From CAYSJU01 sp964431495 (lineage in GTDB: Bacteria > Omnitrophota > Gorgyraeia > Tantalellales > Tantalellaceae), in the NCBI GenBank assembly GCA_964431495.1, contig CAYSJU010000024.1:1-31019 (forward strand): DNA of 31,019 nt, written 5' to 3'. A model generated the notes under the pieces. That model made no database searches. It was not told the origin of the DNA and saw nothing but the letters and a program-made list of their open reading frames with translations. Below are positions 23,505 through 29,067 of this stretch, piece by piece. The position numbers were made by a program, and so were the translations under genes. How positions within the stretch are numbered: the stretch's first letter is position 1; each line of letters begins with the position of its first letter.

Positions 23505-23675
23505 ATGAAGAAAAAAAAGTGGACAAAGCCTGTTTTAAAAGTACTGTTTCGAAGTAAGCCAGAAGAGAGTGTTTTAGACTTCTGTAAACAGCAATATGGA
23601 CCGGTCATCGGAGGGCCAGGCTGGGCAACGGGCTGCAGATTTGATCCCCCCTGTCTGGAGCTCTCCGCCTCTTAA
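23505..23675 (+). CDS. Orphan RiPP precursor peptide C (56 aa)
   Basis: 56 residues on the plus strand. W6, K8-P9, R16, E20-E21, SVL and Cys27-Lys28 match the leaders of the precursors at 4781 and 7120 position for position. The core is Gly/Pro-rich (GPVIGGPGW) with Cys44 and Cys50 and ends PCLELSAS, keeping the Cys-hydrophobic-x-hydrophobic-small-Ala-Ser tail. No modification gene lies beside it: its neighbours are a decayed methyltransferase (opposite strand) and a PEP-CTERM gene. The main operon is about 16 kb away, so modification would occur in trans. AAAGGTG lies just before the ATG and a promoter lies upstream. The downstream bases show no clear terminator. Random occurrence of this leader and tail together is very unlikely. 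Confidence 0.82.
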   Translation: MKKKKWTKPVLKVLFRSKPEESVLDFCKQQYGPVIGGPGWATGCRFDPPCLELSAS

Positions 23676-23724
23676 TCGCCCTCTTTCCAGCGGCCGTCAA
23701 CGCGTTCCGAAAAAAATCCCTCTT

Positions 23725-23740
23725 TGGCTCCCCGGGCTGG
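23725..23740. repeat. GGCTCCCCGGG short repeat, copy 1
   Basis: TGGCTCCCCGGGCTGG matches 28791-28806 in 15 of 16 positions. The reverse complement, CCAGCCCGGGGAGCCA, looks like the 3' end of a tRNA with its CCA, but no T-loop or rest of a tRNA is present. Confidence 0.6.
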
Positions 23741-23840
23741 ATGAGTTTTGTAATGTGTTGTCTTATAGCGACATCCACCCCTGCAAACCGTAGAAATAAT
23801 TCCACACAACAAAATTTTCTATGTTTGTCATTTGTTGTTC

Positions 23841-23883
23841 AACCAATATAGTCATAGGCAGTTATGCGCATCAGATATTGGTT
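23841..23883. promoter_or_regulatory. Inverted repeat upstream of the sigma-54 promoter
   Basis: AACCAATAT (23841-23849) and ATATTGGTT (23875-23883) are perfect reverse complements with 25 nt between them, ending 10 nt before the -24 element. The position fits a binding region for a sigma-54 activator, but the site is unproven. Confidence 0.45.
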
Positions 23884-23891
23884 ACAGCGAT

Positions 23892-23908
23892 TTGGCACGA
23901 AAATTGCT
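23892..23908 (+). promoter_or_regulatory. Sigma-54 (RpoN) -24/-12 promoter of the PEP-CTERM gene
   Basis: TTGGCACGAAAATTGCT fits the consensus TGGCACG-N4-TTGC[AT] exactly, with GG at 23894-23895 and GC at 23906-23907, 12 nt apart. Transcription would start near 23919, leaving a leader of about 45 nt before the ATG at 23966. In Zoogloea-type floc formers PEP-CTERM genes are driven by RpoN with the PrsK/PrsR pair, which agrees with this arrangement. Confidence 0.85.
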
Positions 23909-23965
23909 TAATTAAGAAAGCAACTGGTTAAGATATTACCAATAAATCAAATTATGGAAGGGCAT

Positions 23966-24718
23966 ATGAAAAAGTCGGGTTGTTGCATATTGTTGTCATT
24001 ACTACTTCTAGTATTGATACCTTCATCTAAAGCCAATGCGATAATTTTTAGTGATAATTTTGAAACTGGTTTAGATGGAACGATCTGGTACCGTGAACAA
24101 ATAGGTACGGCTCAGTGGGTTCACGCTACAGACGGAACCAACGGTTATATTACCAATCAGGAGCAAAAGTCAGGCACGCTGGATATCCTAACTCAAAAGA
24201 ATGACTTTACCGATATGGTATTTGCGTCCGATGTAATGTTTAAGGCGGACTGGTGGGGAGCCGACTGGCGCTATATTCATTTTAGGGCTACGAATGATCC
24301 TACGCCTTACGGTTACTCCCTTTATATGGGGGTACGTGTACCTACAGGTGCCGGGGATTGCATTGGTTTGACTGTACATAATCCAGATGGAACATATACC
24401 AGTCTTATTCCTACGACATCACATGATTGGGATTTGCACAAATGGTATAGTTTTAAAATCCAAATGATTGATTATAATATCAAGGTTAAGGTATGGGAGA
24501 AATCGGGTCTCGAACCCGACGAATGGCTTTTTGATGTAACTGATACGAATGCCACATATTCCAATGGGAGAATAGGGTTCGCCGGTTACAAAAAAGCTGT
24601 TAACTATGTCGACAATGTCCTGGTTGATACCCCTGTAATCCCCGAGCCTTCTTCATTAATACTCCTGGGGATCGGGTTGCTCGGAGCGGGGATTTTTAGA
24701 AGAAGAAATTTCAATTAA
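23966..24718 (+). CDS. PEP-CTERM sorted extracellular protein with a lectin/glucanase-like domain
   Basis: 250 residues. The ATG at 23966 is preferred over 23954 because GGAAGGG lies just before it. Residues 1-25 are a Sec signal peptide. The middle (about 28-220) starts FSDNFETGLDGTIWY and has the beta-rich pattern of concanavalin-like domains found in glycan-binding or laminarinase/DUF1080-type proteins. The C-terminus has the sorting signal IPEPSSLILLGIGLLGAGIF followed by RRR, recognised by an exosortase and used for export with exopolysaccharide. No exosortase gene is in the window, so it must lie elsewhere. A sigma-54 promoter precedes it. Probable role: matrix or biofilm protein. Confidence 0.88.
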   Translation: MKKSGCCILLSLLLLVLIPSSKANAIIFSDNFETGLDGTIWYREQIGTAQWVHATDGTNGYITNQEQKSGTLDILTQKNDFTDMVFASDVMFKADWWGADWRYIHFRATNDPTPYGYSLYMGVRVPTGAGDCIGLTVHNPDGTYTSLIPTTSHDWDLHKWYSFKIQMIDYNIKVKVWEKSGLEPDEWLFDVTDTNATYSNGRIGFAGYKKAVNYVDNVLVDTPVIPEPSSLILLGIGLLGAGIFRRRNFN

Positions 24719-24810
24719 TAACCATCTATATATATTCCACACATAAAAAACAACCTCCCGGCAGCGGACCCGGACTGTGTATAATCAGAGTCTGATCTTG
24801 ATAACATCTT

Positions 24811-24835
24811 AAAATAGGGTGTCTGTCCCTATTTT
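24811..24835. repeat. AAAATAGGG inverted repeat carrying the racemase stop codon
   Basis: AAAATAGGG (24811-24819) and CCCTATTTT (24827-24835) pair perfectly around a 7-nt loop (TGTCTGT). The racemase TAG is formed by 24829-24831 in the right arm. Probably also a terminator for both the PEP-CTERM gene and the racemase. Confidence 0.8.
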
Positions 24836-25731
24836 GATCTCAGGGCGTATTCTACGGCCGCTTCAGAATGAATCTTTGTTGTATCAAAAACAGGCACGCT
24901 TACATCTTCCTGTTTAACCAATAAAGGGATCTCGGTACACCCCAGTATTACTCCTTCTGCGCCCTCTTCATTCACGAGGCGTTCGATGATACGGACATAA
25001 CCTTCTTTTGACTCCGCGTAGAACTTTCCGGCACATAATTCATCAAAGATAACCTCATTGATGTATTCCCGTTCGGTTTTATTGGGGATGACCACCTTGA
25101 GCCCGTATTTTTTTTCCAGTCGGTCCCGGTAAAAATCTGCTTCCATGGCGTACGCCGTACCCAACAGCGCTACAGTCTTTATTCCTTTCTTATTCACTGC
25201 TTCGCCGGTTGCGTCGACGATGTGGAGAACGGGTATTTTGACATTTGCTTCAATGATATCGGCGGTCGAGTTCATCGTATTGGAGCCTATTACAATGAAA
25301 TCCGCGCCGCCTCGTTCAAGCCTTTGTGCGGCATCGATCATCGTCTTCCTCAACAGCTCCCAGTCTCCCTGCTTTGCCAGCCGTTCCTGTTCTGAGAAAT
25401 CCCCGAATTCAATAGAATACATCAGGATCTTCGCAGAATGCAATCCACCAAGCTTGTCCATGACCATCTCGTTCATTAACCGGTAATATTCCGCCGATGA
25501 CACCCAACTTATCCCACCGATGATTCCTATTGTTTTCATTTGCGGGGCTTCCGGACTAACCGAGCTTATACTTGATAGGGATTGATCGCGGGCATCATCC
25601 TTTCTCATACCCGCAGGATCGGAAGCAATGCATTCGCTAGCCGCAATGACCGCCAAAAATATGGATAAAAAGAAAACCGACCCAAACCTTGCCTTCACAT
25701 TTCCCCTAAATGCCGATAGTCCTGTATTCAT
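24829..25731 (-). CDS. YgeA-like aspartate/glutamate racemase-family protein with signal peptide and altered active site
   Basis: 300 residues; GGAGG precedes the ATG at 25731. Residues 1-37 form a hydrophobic signal segment ending near CIASDP, followed by a Ser-rich linker; the catalytic fold begins at MKTIGIIGGISW (about residue 65), where cytoplasmic YgeA-type proteins start. The order of motifs is that of YgeA racemases (GGLHSAKILMYS, PVLHIVDATGEA, VFDTTKIHSEAAVEYAL). The second catalytic Cys is present in LGCTEIPLL, but the first site, CTNTMH in E. coli YgeA, reads GSNTMN, so both the Cys and the His are lost. A two-base racemisation mechanism is therefore doubtful. It may be a periplasmic binding or one-base enzyme. 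The stop codon lies in a repeat. Confidence 0.82.
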   Translation of the reverse strand: MNTGLSAFRGNVKARFGSVFFLSIFLAVIAASECIASDPAGMRKDDARDQSLSSISSVSPEAPQMKTIGIIGGISWVSSAEYYRLMNEMVMDKLGGLHSAKILMYSIEFGDFSEQERLAKQGDWELLRKTMIDAAQRLERGGADFIVIGSNTMNSTADIIEANVKIPVLHIVDATGEAVNKKGIKTVALLGTAYAMEADFYRDRLEKKYGLKVVIPNKTEREYINEVIFDELCAGKFYAESKEGYVRIIERLVNEEGAEGVILGCTEIPLLVKQEDVSVPVFDTTKIHSEAAVEYALRSK

Positions 25732-25909
25732 CTTGCCTCCTGTTTAAAAATATAAAAATAGAAAGGCCTATCTCCGAGACGCTTTTCCTTCTACAGGAAA
25801 CTCCCCTTTTAAATTATACTTCTAGAATAAAACTACCTCAAGGTAAATTTGAGGCTAAGGGGCAGTTTTCCGCCGCACTCGGCTGCTACCGTTTGGGATT
25901 AGGACAAAA

Positions 25910-25941
25910 GATTACCCCTACAGATACCTGTAGGGGTAATC
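25910..25941. terminator. Perfect 14-bp hairpin
   Basis: Arms 25910-25923 (GATTACCCCTACAG) and 25928-25941 are exact reverse complements around ATAC. There is no T-run directly after either end, so it is a strong structure of uncertain role. It stands 8 nt before a GACTCCCCGGG repeat. Confidence 0.65.
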
Positions 25942-25949
25942 ATCAAGAA

Positions 25950-25982
25950 TGACTCCCCGGGTTGGTCAATGTTGATAACAGT
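25950..25982. repeat. GGCTCCCCGGG repeat, long form, copy 2
   Basis: TGACTCCCCGGGTTGG, followed by TCAATGTTGATAACAGTG, matches 28981-29013 with only a few substitutions, so these two are copies of a unit of about 33 bp. Both follow a perfect hairpin. Confidence 0.7.
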
Positions 25983-25996
25983 GGGGGGGGTCTCAT

Positions 25997-26030
25997 CGTC
26001 ATTGCGAGGAGTAAAGCGACGAAGCAATCT
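25997..26030. repeat. Widespread ATTGCGAGGAG...GAAGCAATC repeat
   Basis: The sequence CGTCATTGCGAGGAG, then TAAAGCGACGAAGCAATCT, is a form of a short repeat found in the intergenic DNA of many unrelated bacterial genomes. GATTGCTTCG and CGTCATTGCG-type ends give partial pairing. One copy is seen here. Confidence 0.7.
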
Positions 26031-26105
26031 TATTTAAATATAATAAGTTACGCTTAAACCCGCCAAAAATGGGATGTGTCCCTATTTATTCCAACTTATC
26101 TTTGC

Positions 26106-26134
26106 TTGACTTCTTTGCATGCTTTCTGAATAAT
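26106..26134 (+). promoter_or_regulatory. Candidate promoter of the 26141 gene, leaderless layout
   Basis: TTGACT (26106-26111), 17 nt, AATAAT (26129-26134), then 6 nt to the ATG at 26141. No ribosome site lies in the short space, as at galM and luxE. Confidence 0.4.
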
Positions 26135-26140
26135 GATTCT

Positions 26141-26881
26141 ATGAAGACTTATCTAAGAGCGATAGTTCTGTTTGTCTTTGCTACAGCTATACTTAATGTC
26201 GGACCAATACAAGCGAAGGGCTATTCCTACAACGGTCCGTATTTTTCCTATGAAAGATTTCTTCCCGCTATGGTTTTGCTTGAGAGTATCCCTGAAAAAA
26301 GCGGACCTCAAGGCGAGCTCAACAAATTCGCGAAAGACTTTAGCGACGGTATTTACGCCCTTTCATCGGAAGAATATACACGGGCCTTACGGAAACTGCT
26401 CAGGGCGCGGAGGATATGGCCCGAATATTTCGGCACGGATTTTCTTATAGCGCTTGTTTATGAAGGCCGAGGAGATTACCGTGCGGCAGCCAGATATTAC
26501 AAGGGGTATTTGAATAAATTGAAAGCCCTCGAGGCCGGGGAATATCCGATTTCCGGAAGAATAATACAAAGTATAATTACAAGCGAAACGGACAGGTATG
26601 ACATAGCGTATGAACTGGTAAGGGATCATCTTGATTACCGCGGTATAGATATAGCTGATGTACACATCCCTTTTTCCAGCCCTCCCTCTATCACTCTGTT
26701 TGTGATCTTTCTCTTTTTATGCTCAATGATTTACGCGGCAGTCCATTTTTTTATCGCACCGTATATGAAAAAACGAAAGAGAATAAAAACCCTCCCGGGA
26801 GAATACTGGATCTGCAAAAACTGCGGTACGGCTAATCTAAACCTGATCAAGGAATGCGAAGAATGCGGGAGGGAAAAATAG
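26141..26881 (+). CDS. Secreted/membrane protein with TPR-like helices and C-terminal zinc ribbon
   Basis: 246 residues from the ATG at 26141; the earlier ATG at 26069 lies in a repeat and would spoil the signal peptide. Residues 1-25 are a signal peptide or first membrane segment. Residues about 60-180 are helical with a repeat-like pattern (LRKLLRARRIWPEYFGTDFL and then YEGRGDYRAAARYYKGYL), consistent with TPR-type pairing. A membrane segment spans about 188-212, followed by basic KKRKRIK and a zinc ribbon with C-x2-C and C-x2-C (ICKNCGTANLNLIKECEEC). The ribbon would face the cytoplasm. The function is not recognised. It stands alone between repeats and the TSUP operon. Confidence 0.75.
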   Translation: MKTYLRAIVLFVFATAILNVGPIQAKGYSYNGPYFSYERFLPAMVLLESIPEKSGPQGELNKFAKDFSDGIYALSSEEYTRALRKLLRARRIWPEYFGTDFLIALVYEGRGDYRAAARYYKGYLNKLKALEAGEYPISGRIIQSIITSETDRYDIAYELVRDHLDYRGIDIADVHIPFSSPPSITLFVIFLFLCSMIYAAVHFFIAPYMKKRKRIKTLPGEYWICKNCGTANLNLIKECEECGREK

Positions 26882-27040
26882 CGAACGGTGCAAAATGCTT
26901 GCACTCAAAAACCTTAACTGAGGGTGGGACACCGAATGATTTATCTCCCATAAATATCCGAACTTTTCTATAAACATATATGCAGGGCGAAACAACAAGA
27001 AAAACGGAGATAAATGGAGTATTTTATCTTAAGACTCTTA

Positions 27041-27835
27041 TTAACCTGAAAAAAAAGCGTTAACAAACATAAATAAGGCTGCAACTAAAGTAGTATAGGC
27101 AAAAATACGCTTTAAATTATCAGACTTAGTTTTCAATGACCACTTCCCACCAATTAAACCACCAAGCACTGCCACAATCATTAAAGGAATAGCCCAAGCA
27201 GGATTAAAATCTCCACCAGCAGTATGCCCCAAGAACCCCATTAAGGCTGTAACTGCTACCATCGCCGAAGAAGTTCCTATGGCAATGCGCATAGGAACGC
27301 CACATGCAAGAACCATTAAGGGAACCTTAAAACTCCCTCCGGATATTCCAACCATCCCAGCAACCAACCCTGTCAATGCCGTAATAGGAATAGCCAACCA
27401 AAGATTAACAACATAGCTATTCCCTCCAAATTTACGATGCCAAAAACCAAAACGTTTTCGATTATCCTGAAACCTTTCCTTAACAGGAAACAGCATAAAG
27501 AATCCGGCAACCACAAGCAAAAAAGCAAAAATAAGCTTTAAAACGCCACTACTAAATACATGTGCATAATAACCACCGACAAAAGCCATTATATCAGTCG
27601 GAGGATCGATAACCAACGCCAACTTCCAATCAACTGTTTTACTTTTCTGAAAAATCAACAACGCTGCAGACGCCGTACAAAATAAAATGAACTGGGCAAC
27701 CGTCGCTGCTTCATGCATAGCAAGCCCTGCAACAATCATAACGGGAACATAGAAATTCCCGCCACCGCGACCAGTCATGGCCATGACAATAGCTATAATA
27801 AATATAACAACCGAAACAGCAACAATAACAATCAT
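27041..27835 (-). CDS. TSUP (TauE/SafE) family membrane permease
   Basis: 264 residues with about eight membrane segments. Two half-repeats carry the family's Gly-rich motifs: TGRGGGNFYVPVMIVAGL near the N-terminus and GMVGISGGSFKVPLMVLACG in the middle, with AIGTSSAMVAVTALMGFLGH following. TSUP members export sulfite, sulfoacetate or other sulfur anions, and the upstream rhodanese supports a sulfur substrate. The ATG at 27835 overlaps the rhodanese stop (ATGA), with GGAGAAG upstream. The gene and its two partners are clearly richer in A and T than the rest of the window, a sign of transfer. Confidence 0.9.
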   Translation of the reverse strand: MIVIVAVSVVIFIIAIVMAMTGRGGGNFYVPVMIVAGLAMHEAATVAQFILFCTASAALLIFQKSKTVDWKLALVIDPPTDIMAFVGGYYAHVFSSGVLKLIFAFLLVVAGFFMLFPVKERFQDNRKRFGFWHRKFGGNSYVVNLWLAIPITALTGLVAGMVGISGGSFKVPLMVLACGVPMRIAIGTSSAMVAVTALMGFLGHTAGGDFNPAWAIPLMIVAVLGGLIGGKWSLKTKSDNLKRIFAYTTLVAALFMFVNAFFSG

Positions 27836-28200
27836 GAACTCTTCTCCGTTGTTTTTAACACATACCCCGGCTTCAAACAACCCACAATCTCAGATAAACC
27901 AGCAGTTAAAATTTTCACATCAGAATATCCCTTAAGCCTTAAATAAGTATAAACAATCGCTGCTCTGACAACTGAAGAACAAAAAACAATCACCGTCTTA
28001 TCCTCTGGAATCTCAGCGAGCCTATCAGGCATATCCGAAATAGGAATATTGAGCGCAAAATCAAACCGAACATGGCTAACCTCTTCCTTAGTTCGGACAT
28101 CAACAATAATAGTTTTATTATCTCGAAGTAATTCAAGCGCTTTTTCAACAGAAATCTTATGTTTCCCGCTTCCAAAAAACTCCAAATCAAAATTCTTCAA
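27832..28200 (-). CDS. Rhodanese-like sulfurtransferase
   Basis: 122 residues from a TTG at 28200. The rhodanese fold is seen in IIVDVRTKEEV and in the active-site loop VIVFCSSVVRAA, where the Cys of CSSVVR would carry the persulfide. The protein likely moves sulfane sulfur or detoxifies sulfide-derived compounds. It is coupled to the TSUP gene by ATGA. The start is odd: the TTG has no ribosome site, while a strong GGAGG (near 28230) lies upstream of an in-frame ATA at 28221 that would add seven residues (IDKFDEL) resembling the start of related proteins. No ATG, GTG or TTG fits that ribosome site, so a rare ATA start is possible. Confidence 0.85.
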   Translation of the reverse strand: MKNFDLEFFGSGKHKISVEKALELLRDNKTIIVDVRTKEEVSHVRFDFALNIPISDMPDRLAEIPEDKTVIVFCSSVVRAAIVYTYLRLKGYSDVKILTAGLSEIVGCLKPGYVLKTTEKSS

Positions 28201-28263
28201 TAATTCATCAAATTTATCTATTTTGAAACACCTCCAACTAAATTAACATTTAAACAATAAGCG

Positions 28264-28542
28264 TTATTGTTTACCCTCAATTCGTATCGCTTTAACATTT
28301 ACCAAAGCATCTCCAACCTTTTTATGAGCCGAAGAAATAATCCTTGAAAAAGTAGAACGCGAAACTCTCATCCTTATTGCAGCATCCTCCTGCTTCAAAC
28401 CCTCAACATCAGCAAGCCTAATTGCCTCAAACTCATCAAGCCCTAAAACAACACCATCCAACTTATCTAAAGGCTTAAACTGAGGCCTAAAACATTTCTC
28501 TCCAGGCTTACATTTTACCCAACGTTTCTTTTTTGGCCTCAC
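28264..28542 (-). CDS. DUF134 / UPF0251 DNA-binding regulator
   Basis: 92 residues from a GTG at 28542 with GGAGGG upstream. It has a basic N-terminus, a CKPGEKCFRP segment possibly binding metal, and the region LGLDEFEAIRLADVEGL typical of the DUF134 family, followed by a sigma-region-4-like helix-turn-helix (QEDAAIRMRVSRSTFSRIISSAHKKV). Members are small repressors or activators, often beside iron-sulfur or sulfur genes. It leads an operon with the rhodanese and TSUP genes. A perfect 20-bp palindrome overlaps its promoter, suggesting autoregulation. Confidence 0.9.
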   Translation of the reverse strand: MRPKKKRWVKCKPGEKCFRPQFKPLDKLDGVVLGLDEFEAIRLADVEGLKQEDAAIRMRVSRSTFSRIISSAHKKVGDALVNVKAIRIEGKQ

Positions 28543-28565
28543 AGATTAATCCCTCCACAAAATAG

Positions 28566-28585
28566 TTATGAACATATGTTCATAA
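28566..28585. promoter_or_regulatory. Palindromic operator of the DUF134 operon
   Basis: TTATGAACATATGTTCATAA is a perfect 20-bp palindrome lying between the -10 box and the ribosome site, overlapping the -10 by 4 bp. It is the natural binding site for the dimeric regulator encoded 24 bp downstream. Confidence 0.75.
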
Positions 28586-28610
28586 TATACTGTATAAAAC
28601 TTTCTTTCAA
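28582..28610 (-). promoter_or_regulatory. Promoter of the DUF134-rhodanese-TSUP operon
   Basis: On the minus strand TTGAAA (28605-28610), a 17-nt spacer and TATTAT (28582-28587) form a good sigma-70-type promoter directly over the palindrome. Confidence 0.65.
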
Positions 28611-28790
28611 TACAAAAATATAATTACACAAAATAGGCATGCAAAAAGTTCGAAAATCATGAAAAGGGGAACAAGTTAGAAAATATCCGAACTTTGACTT
28701 GTGAGCAGAAAACACCTTATTTACACAAAAAAAGCCCCAGCTAAATCAATAACTGGGACCTCTATCCGAAAAAAGTTCGGATTTTCAAAT

Positions 28791-28806
28791 TGGCTCCCCG
28801 GGTTGG
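28791..28806. repeat. GGCTCCCCGGG short repeat, copy 3
   Basis: TGGCTCCCCGGGTTGG. It follows the ATCCGAA/TTCGGAT hairpin by 8 nt, so it has the same hairpin-then-repeat order as the copies at 25950 and 28981. Confidence 0.6.
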
Positions 28807-28939
28807 CCGTTCCGGGCTATAATCCTCCTGTTCGTCGGATTATTTACGCCCTTCACGGCATTTCCTCATGCCTCCGGCATTCGGTCAGATTCGGGGTCTT
28901 ATTATAAAAGCTTATCCCCCTCGCCATCCGCGGGCTATG

Positions 28940-28979
28940 AAATTAAAAAGCCCTACCTTACGGCAGGGCTTTTTAATTT
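28940..28979. terminator. Bidirectional terminator with 15-bp perfect arms
   Basis: AAATTAAAAAGCCCT (28940-28954) and AGGGCTTTTTAATTT (28965-28979) are exact reverse complements around a 10-nt loop. T-runs follow the GC core on both strands. Confidence 0.85.
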
Positions 28980-28980
28980 A

Positions 28981-29013
28981 TGGCTCCCCGGGTTAGTCGA
29001 TGTTGATAACACT
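28981..29013. repeat. GGCTCCCCGGG repeat, long form, copy 4
   Basis: TGGCTCCCCGGGTTAG continues with TCGATGTTGATAACACTG and matches 25950-25982 closely. It begins 2 nt after the terminator hairpin. Confidence 0.7.
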
Positions 29014-29035
29014 GATATTCTTAACTAGTTTCTAT

Positions 29036-29055
29036 AATAGGGATCTGTTCCTATT
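29036..29055. repeat. AATAGGGA inverted repeat
   Basis: AATAGGGA (29036-29043) and TTCCTATT (29048-29055) pair with one G-U wobble around TCTG. It is a shortened member of the AAAATAGGG repeat type, 12 nt from the stop of the 29068 gene. Confidence 0.55.
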
Positions 29056-29067
29056 TATTATTCATTC

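Larger units (their letters stand above)
25732..26140. other. 409-bp gap filled with repeats
   Basis: From left to right: no signal to about 25900; a perfect 14-bp hairpin (25910-25941); a GACTCCCCGGG repeat (25950-25982); a run of eight Gs (25983-25990); the widespread ATTGCGAGG...GAAGCAATC repeat (25997-26030); an imperfect AAAATGGGA/TCCCTATTT hairpin (26066-26087); and a promoter-like sequence for the 26141 gene. Confidence 0.6.
28611..29067. other. Non-coding gap rich in hairpins and repeats
   Basis: It contains CCGAAC/GTTCGG motifs in several orientations (around 28645, 28688 and 28764-28782, the latter pairing ATCCGAA with TTCGGAT; a related ATATCCGAACTTT also lies at about 26957), GGCTCCCCGGG repeats at 28791 and 28981, a GC-rich stretch with TTCGTCGG and CCTCCGGCATTCGG (28830-28890) resembling a decayed repeat, a strong terminator (28940-28979) and an AATAGG hairpin (29036-29055). 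No coding frame is convincing. Confidence 0.55.

Noticed and set aside
25733..25952. A plus-strand ORF after the racemase start
   Set aside because: It covers a perfect hairpin and repeat DNA and its product resembles nothing.
28791..28806. A tRNA gene on the minus strand
   Set aside because: Only the last 16 nt resemble a tRNA 3' end; the T-loop, anticodon arm and D-arm are absent at all four copies.
28701..28907. A 68-codon plus-strand ORF
   Set aside because: It runs through hairpins and repeats and has no coding character or ribosome site.
25900..29060. A CRISPR array
   Set aside because: Repeats here are few, irregularly spaced and of different types; no regular repeat-spacer unit exists.
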